DNA from: Actinocatenispora rupis
GTDB lineage: Bacteria > Actinomycetota > Actinomycetes > Mycobacteriales > Micromonosporaceae
Assembly: GCF_016861975.1 (NCBI RefSeq)
Contig: NZ_BOMB01000019.1
Location: 124,001 to 188,000 of the forward strand
DNA length: 64,000 nucleotides
Direction of reading: 5' to 3'
Shown: positions 60,287 through 64,000 of the stretch, piece after piece
How the letters are laid out: every line of letters begins with the position of its first letter
How positions within the stretch are numbered: the first letter of the stretch is position 1
Notes under the pieces: model-generated
What the model was told of the DNA's origin: nothing
The model's input: the letters and a program-made list of their open reading frames with translations, nothing else
The model's database searches: none
Translations under genes and position numbers: made by a program

Positions 60287-63058
60287 TCAGTTGAGGTCCT
60301 GGGCGGGCCGGTTGCGGCCCGGGACCTCGTCGGGGGCGAGGATCCGCGTGTCACCCGGGTACGGGCGGCGCCAGCCGGTCGAGGCGTACCAGGACAGGCG
60401 GTTGAGCTGGGCCGGGTTCGTCATGTCCTCCTCGGGCCTGGATCCGCCGGTCCGCTGGGCGTCGCTCCACACCACCCACTTCTCGTACACGGCGCGTTCG
60501 GCGGCCGGGACGACCGGCTGCGGGTGCGTGACGGCGGCGGCCCCGGCGGTCGCCGAGGTCGGCTTGAGGCCGAGGTCCAGCGGCACCTGGTTCGGCAGCG
60601 CCGTGTACGCCCGCGGGTCGGCGCGGTTGGTGAACGCGTCGGTCATCGGCTCCGCGGCCCGGTCCATCTGGTTCATCGGGGCGATGCCGAGGATCTGCTC
60701 GATCGTCTTCACCACGTTGATCTGCGTGTAGTACGTCGAGTCGACGACGCCGCGCCGGGCGTACGGGCTGGCGATCCAGAGCGGGGCGCGGTGCCCGTCG
60801 ACGTGGTCCACGCCGTTCTGCGAGTCGTCCTCCAGGACGAACACCGCCGAGTCCTTCCAGAACCGGCTGTGCGAGACGGTGTCGACGACCCGGCCGACCG
60901 CGAGGTCGTTGTCGGCGACCATGGCCGTCGGGTACGGGTCCTTGCCGCTGGTACCGGCGGTGTGGTCCTGCGGCAGGGCGAGCAGGTTCAGGTTCGCCAG
61001 CTGACCGGTCCGCTCCGACGCGCGGAACGACTTCAGCCACATGTCCACGCGGTACTGGTCGGGGATGTCGGTGTCGAACGTCGGTACCGACGGGTCGTTG
61101 ATCGCGTTCACGCTCGGCACGTCCGACGTGCTGTGGTACTTGTCGGTCGGCACCGGCAGCGGGCCGTCCGCCTTGCCTTCCAGGATCCGCGCGTCGGCGT
61201 ACCAGTCGGCCCAGTTCGGCGGGTTGCTCGCGGGTAGGTCGATGTTCGCCGCGTACTCGCCGAAGTCGGCGACGCTGCGCCCGGCCCGGCGCGCCGCGTT
61301 CCACAGGAACCCGTCCCGCTGGTACGCCAGCGCGTCGTTGCCCAGCGACGGGTAGCTGCGCGCCCAGGTGCCGAACTCGTGCTCGATGTAGTCGTTGGCG
61401 TCGGCCTGCACCAGCCAGTTGTGGCCGTCGGCGGACAGCGTGCCCTCGTCGTAGAAGTTGTCGAACACCCCGTACGAGTTCGCCAGCGCGTGCTGGTTGG
61501 GCGTCACCGTCGCACCGAACTGCGCCAGCGACGGGTCGCTGTCACCCTTGCCGATGTCGCCGAGTACCTGGTCGTAGGTGCGGTTCTCCTTGATGATCAG
61601 GAACACGTGCTTGATCGTCGACGGCTCGCCGAGCCGGGCCGGGACCGCGACCGGCGCGACCGTGCGCGGCGTCGTACCGCGGGCCAGCAGGGCGTCCCAG
61701 CCGTTGTCGACGAACACCCGGTGGGTCAGGGTGCCGAGCTGGTTGTCCCGCGGCATCGCGAACGTGGTCACCGACCCCGTGTCGTTGTACGTGTTGTGCC
61801 CGCTGGCCGGCGTGGTGCCCGGACCCTCGGCGATCGTGCTGCCCGCGCCGCGCGCCCCGATGCCCTTGTCGTTGGTCACGACGACCTGCCCGGTGTGCTT
61901 GTCGAGCTGCACGTTCACCGGGTACCAGTCGGTCGGCAGCAGGCCGGCGTAGCGCACCGGGTAGCCGGCGCCGCGGTAGTCGTACACGGCGATCGCGTTG
62001 TCGCGGCCGATGCTGACCAGCAGGTGGTGGTCGTCGGTCATGGTGATCGCGTTCGGGTTGCTGCCGACGGTGGAACCGGGCAGCGGCGTCACGTTGAACG
62101 TCTGCCGGACCCGGTGCGTGGTCGTGTCGATCAGCGAGACGCTGTCGGAGTTGGAGTTCGCGACCATCAGCGTGTGCCCGGTCAGGTACGCGGCGGTCGG
62201 CTCCAGCCCCACCCGGATCGTGCCGGTCTCCTTCCCCGAAGCCAGGTCCACCACCGACACCGAGCCGGTGGTCGCCGCGCCGGTCGAGGAGTCCGCCACC
62301 ACCGTCGTCCCGTACGAGTCGTTGGTGTACTCGCCGTCGGCGGCGGGCCGGCCGCCCTCGTTGGTCACGTACGCCTCGCCGCCGGTGAGGACCACCTGGC
62401 GCGGCGCGTTGCCGACCGGGATCTGCCTCGTGAGCGTGTTCGTGGCGGTGTCGAGTACGCCGAGGGTGTTGCTGCCGTTGAGCGCCACGTACAGTCTCGT
62501 GCCGTCGGGGGACAGGGCCATCCCGGCCGGCAGCGCCGAGCGGCCGCCCACCCCGGCGACCGGTACGACGACGGGCGAGGCGACGGTGCCGTCGGCGGCG
62601 ACGCTGAACCGCACCAGGTCCCTGCCCTGCGCGATCCACAGCGTCCGCCCGTCCGGCGTGTACAGCGGCGCGTCGGTGCCGACCTGGCCGTCGCCGATCT
62701 TCCGGTCCGCGCCGACCCCGGTACCGACCTGCTGGGTGACGGCGCCGGACGCGGCGTCCATCATCGTCAGGAACCCGGTGCCGTGCAGGTACGTCAGGGC
62801 CGCGAGATGCGTACCGTCCGGGCTGAGCGTGCTGGCCAGCAGCCGCCCGTTGGTGACCAGGTGTCGGGTGCCGAGGGGCGTCACCCGCTGGTTGTCCGGG
62901 AGCAGCACGCCCCGTGCCGTCTCCGTACCGTCGACCTTGTCGGTGGTGTGCACGATGCTGCCGGCGATCGCGGCGCCCGACGCGCCGACGACCAGCCCGA
63001 GTGTCAGCCCGGCGACCGCCAGCCCGCGCGCGCCGCGCCTCCTCCGTAACCGGATCAC
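60287..63058 (-). CDS. Secreted YVTN beta-propeller / phosphoesterase-alkaline phosphatase family protein
   Basis: A 923-residue exported protein. A basic N-terminus (VIRLRRRRGARG) and hydrophobic stretch ending GAAIA form a signal peptide. Residues about 45-430 are a YncE/YVTN-type propeller (LAALTYLHGT, GTRLYVALNGSNTLGVLDTA). From about residue 500 comes a phosphoesterase domain: IKHVFLIIKENRTYDQVLG, DNFYDEGTLSADGHNW, FVLEDDSQNGVDHVDGHRA and PLWIASPYARRG, with the metal-ligand pattern of the PF04185-like superfamily. It probably hydrolyses extracellular phosphate esters. GTG with AGGAGG four bases upstream decides the start. A possible PhoP box lies upstream. Confidence 0.9.
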   Translation of the reverse strand: MIRLRRRRGARGLAVAGLTLGLVVGASGAAIAGSIVHTTDKVDGTETARGVLLPDNQRVTPLGTRHLVTNGRLLASTLSPDGTHLAALTYLHGTGFLTMMDAASGAVTQQVGTGVGADRKIGDGQVGTDAPLYTPDGRTLWIAQGRDLVRFSVAADGTVASPVVVPVAGVGGRSALPAGMALSPDGTRLYVALNGSNTLGVLDTATNTLTRQIPVGNAPRQVVLTGGEAYVTNEGGRPAADGEYTNDSYGTTVVADSSTGAATTGSVSVVDLASGKETGTIRVGLEPTAAYLTGHTLMVANSNSDSVSLIDTTTHRVRQTFNVTPLPGSTVGSNPNAITMTDDHHLLVSIGRDNAIAVYDYRGAGYPVRYAGLLPTDWYPVNVQLDKHTGQVVVTNDKGIGARGAGSTIAEGPGTTPASGHNTYNDTGSVTTFAMPRDNQLGTLTHRVFVDNGWDALLARGTTPRTVAPVAVPARLGEPSTIKHVFLIIKENRTYDQVLGDIGKGDSDPSLAQFGATVTPNQHALANSYGVFDNFYDEGTLSADGHNWLVQADANDYIEHEFGTWARSYPSLGNDALAYQRDGFLWNAARRAGRSVADFGEYAANIDLPASNPPNWADWYADARILEGKADGPLPVPTDKYHSTSDVPSVNAINDPSVPTFDTDIPDQYRVDMWLKSFRASERTGQLANLNLLALPQDHTAGTSGKDPYPTAMVADNDLAVGRVVDTVSHSRFWKDSAVFVLEDDSQNGVDHVDGHRAPLWIASPYARRGVVDSTYYTQINVVKTIEQILGIAPMNQMDRAAEPMTDAFTNRADPRAYTALPNQVPLDLGLKPTSATAGAAAVTHPQPVVPAAERAVYEKWVVWSDAQRTGGSRPEEDMTNPAQLNRLSWYASTGWRRPYPGDTRILAPDEVPGRNRPAQDLN

Positions 63059-63123
63059 GGTTCCTCCTGCTGGGGATGTGGCATGCAATGCCGCAGAAGA
63101 ACCTAGAACCGGCGGGTATCACC

Positions 63124-63145
63124 GGTCTTCAACCAGCAGGTGAAC
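63124..63145 (-). promoter_or_regulatory. Possible PhoP (PHO) box upstream of the phosphoesterase
   Basis: On the minus strand GTTCACCTGCT is followed directly by GGTTGAAGACC. The first unit matches the seven-base core GTTCACC of actinomycete PHO direct repeats exactly; the second is poor. The site lies about 65-90 bases upstream of a phosphoesterase gene, a typical PhoP target. Confidence 0.3.
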
Positions 63146-63167
63146 AGTGGCCGCACAGTACCGACCA

Positions 63168-63178
63168 TCCACAGTGGA
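63168..63178. repeat. TCCACAGTGGA palindrome (intergenic)
   Basis: Exact copy of the 11-base palindrome (complementary orientation) in the 168-base gap between two minus-strand genes, the only non-coding copy in the window. Confidence 0.6.
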
Positions 63179-63185
63179 CAGTGCG

Positions 63186-63220
63186 GCCGGGCGGGGCCGC
63201 GCGCGGCGGTCCCGCCCGGC
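63186..63220 (-). terminator. Hairpin after the MFS transporter gene
   Basis: GCCGGGCGGG and CCCGCCCGGC, ten perfect pairs with a 15-base loop that can itself pair (GCCGC/GCGGC), start seven bases after the stop of the minus-strand MFS gene. A terminator is likely despite the lack of a T run. Confidence 0.7.
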
Positions 63221-63226
63221 GTCACG

Positions 63227-64000
63227 TCAGCGGCGCGCCAGCCGCGCGAGCCGTACCAGCCGGCCGCGGTCCGGCCAGCGCGGCGGGGCGATGCGGGTGG
63301 CGATCAGCGCCACCGCGATCCCCGGTACCAACCCCGCCAGCAGCATCCCGGTACGCGGGCCGAGGTGCTGGTCGACCGCGCCGAGCAGCGGGCCGCCGAT
63401 CGCGCCGGCGCCGGTGAACACCAGCAGGTACACGCCCATCACCCGGCCGCGGATCCGCGGATCGGCGGCGAGCTGCACGCCGGCGTTCGCGGCGGTGACG
63501 AGCAGCAGCGTGGCCGCGCCGAGCCCGGCGAGTACGACGGCGAACGCCCACTGCGCCGGGGTGAGCGCCGCCACCACGGCGAGCGCCGCGACCACCGCGC
63601 CGGTGGCGAGCAGCCCGCGCGTGCCGCCACCGGTACGCCGGGCCGACACCAGCGCCCCGACGACCGACCCGACCGCCACCACCGAACTGAGCAGCCCGTA
63701 CCCGCCGGCGCCGGACCGGAACACCATCTTCGCGTACGCGCTGAGCGTCACGGCCAGGTTGTTGGTGAACAGGGCGAACACGCCGACGAGCACGATCGTC
63801 CACAGCATCGTCGGCTGCCGGCGGATGGTCCGCAGCACGTCGCCGGTGCGTACCGGGGAGTCGGCGGTCGCGCGGGGCACCGGGCGCAGCTCGGCGTTGC
63901 GCATCAGCAGCAGCCCGACGATCGGCGAGGTGAACGACAGCGCGTTGACCGCGAACGAGTAGCCGGCGCCGACCGCGTTGATGAGTACGCCGGAGATCGC
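63227..64000 (-). CDS. MFS transporter, C-terminal part
   Basis: The last 257 residues of a major facilitator exporter whose start lies beyond the window end; the frame is open to base 64000. AISGVLINAVGAGYSFAVNA and the following segments give about six to seven membrane helices, with RIRGRVMGVYLLVFTGAGAI as a conserved loop. The pattern is that of EntS/MFS_3-type exporters of siderophores or drugs. The substrate cannot be inferred. It ends 168 bases before the phosphoesterase gene, separated by a hairpin. Confidence 0.88.
   Translation of the reverse strand, partial: AISGVLINAVGAGYSFAVNALSFTSPIVGLLLMRNAELRPVPRATADSPVRTGDVLRTIRRQPTMLWTIVLVGVFALFTNNLAVTLSAYAKMVFRSGAGGYGLLSSVVAVGSVVGALVSARRTGGGTRGLLATGAVVAALAVVAALTPAQWAFAVVLAGLGAATLLLVTAANAGVQLAADPRIRGRVMGVYLLVFTGAGAIGGPLLGAVDQHLGPRTGMLLAGLVPGIAVALIATRIAPPRWPDRGRLVRLARLARR

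Noticed and set aside
63168-63178. DnaA box (TTGTCCACA-like) between the phosphoesterase and MFS genes
   Set aside because: Only a partial match, no clustering and no replication genes nearby; it belongs to the TCCACTGTGGA set.

Overview
The window is a GC-rich (by eye about 70-75%) chromosomal segment of a sporulating actinobacterium. A BldD regulator with a c-di-GMP motif, an actinobacterial integration host factor (mihF), abundant GTG starts and 4-base stop/start overlaps, and the order pyr operon - mihF - gmk - rpoZ - coaBC - metK - priA - def - fmt - rsmB all point to this phylum. Overall style suggests Micromonosporaceae (an Actinocatenispora-like organism is my guess, not proven). No rRNA, tRNA, CRISPR array, insertion sequence or prophage was seen, and no stretch above 300 bases lacks a gene.

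Bases 1-3293 hold a PTS-dependent dihydroxyacetone kinase (dhaK end, dhaL, and a DhaM-HPr-enzyme I fusion carrying a complete phosphorelay). Bases 3369-16578 are housekeeping: rarA, two small membrane-linked genes, alaS, ruvX, mltG, the shikimate run aroE/aroC/aroK/aroB/aroQ with a prepilin-type peptidase inside it, then efp and nusB. bldD lies on the opposite strand behind a 36-base perfect palindrome, and faces away from the pyrimidine operon pyrR-pyrB-pyrC-carA-carB-pyrD-pyrF (17363-26683), which has a PyrR-type RNA hairpin over its ribosome binding site. The housekeeping block continues to rsmB at 36362.

From 36476 the content becomes accessory: an orphan cytochrome P450, a tiny membrane protein, an APH-fold kinase, a MarR regulator with an MFS/universal-stress fusion, and a two-sided locus in which a MocR-type regulator and a serine hydrolase diverge from a dihydroxyphthalate-decarboxylase-like protein, a nitrilase-family amidase and a polar amino acid type ABC importer (41197-48603). 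A membrane endonuclease/exonuclease/phosphatase-family protein follows.

The most unusual part is 49804-60186: a translationally coupled run encoding a protein kinase missing the middle of its catalytic domain, a membrane protein with a J-like N-terminus, a GrpE-like nucleotide exchange factor broken by a one-base frameshift, a non-canonical 830-residue Hsp70 and a TPR/membrane/OmpA-like protein. Then come two transmembrane Ser/Thr kinases (one with a PQQ propeller, one with HLD/DLG catalytic motifs) and an FHA-winged-helix protein. I read this as a variant chaperone machine coupled to membrane kinase signalling, with two of its genes damaged in this genome. The window ends with a secreted beta-propeller/phosphoesterase and the end of an MFS exporter, both on the minus strand.

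Two scattered signals deserve attention: an 11-base palindrome (TCCACTGTGGA) occurring five times, and strong over-use of GTAC.
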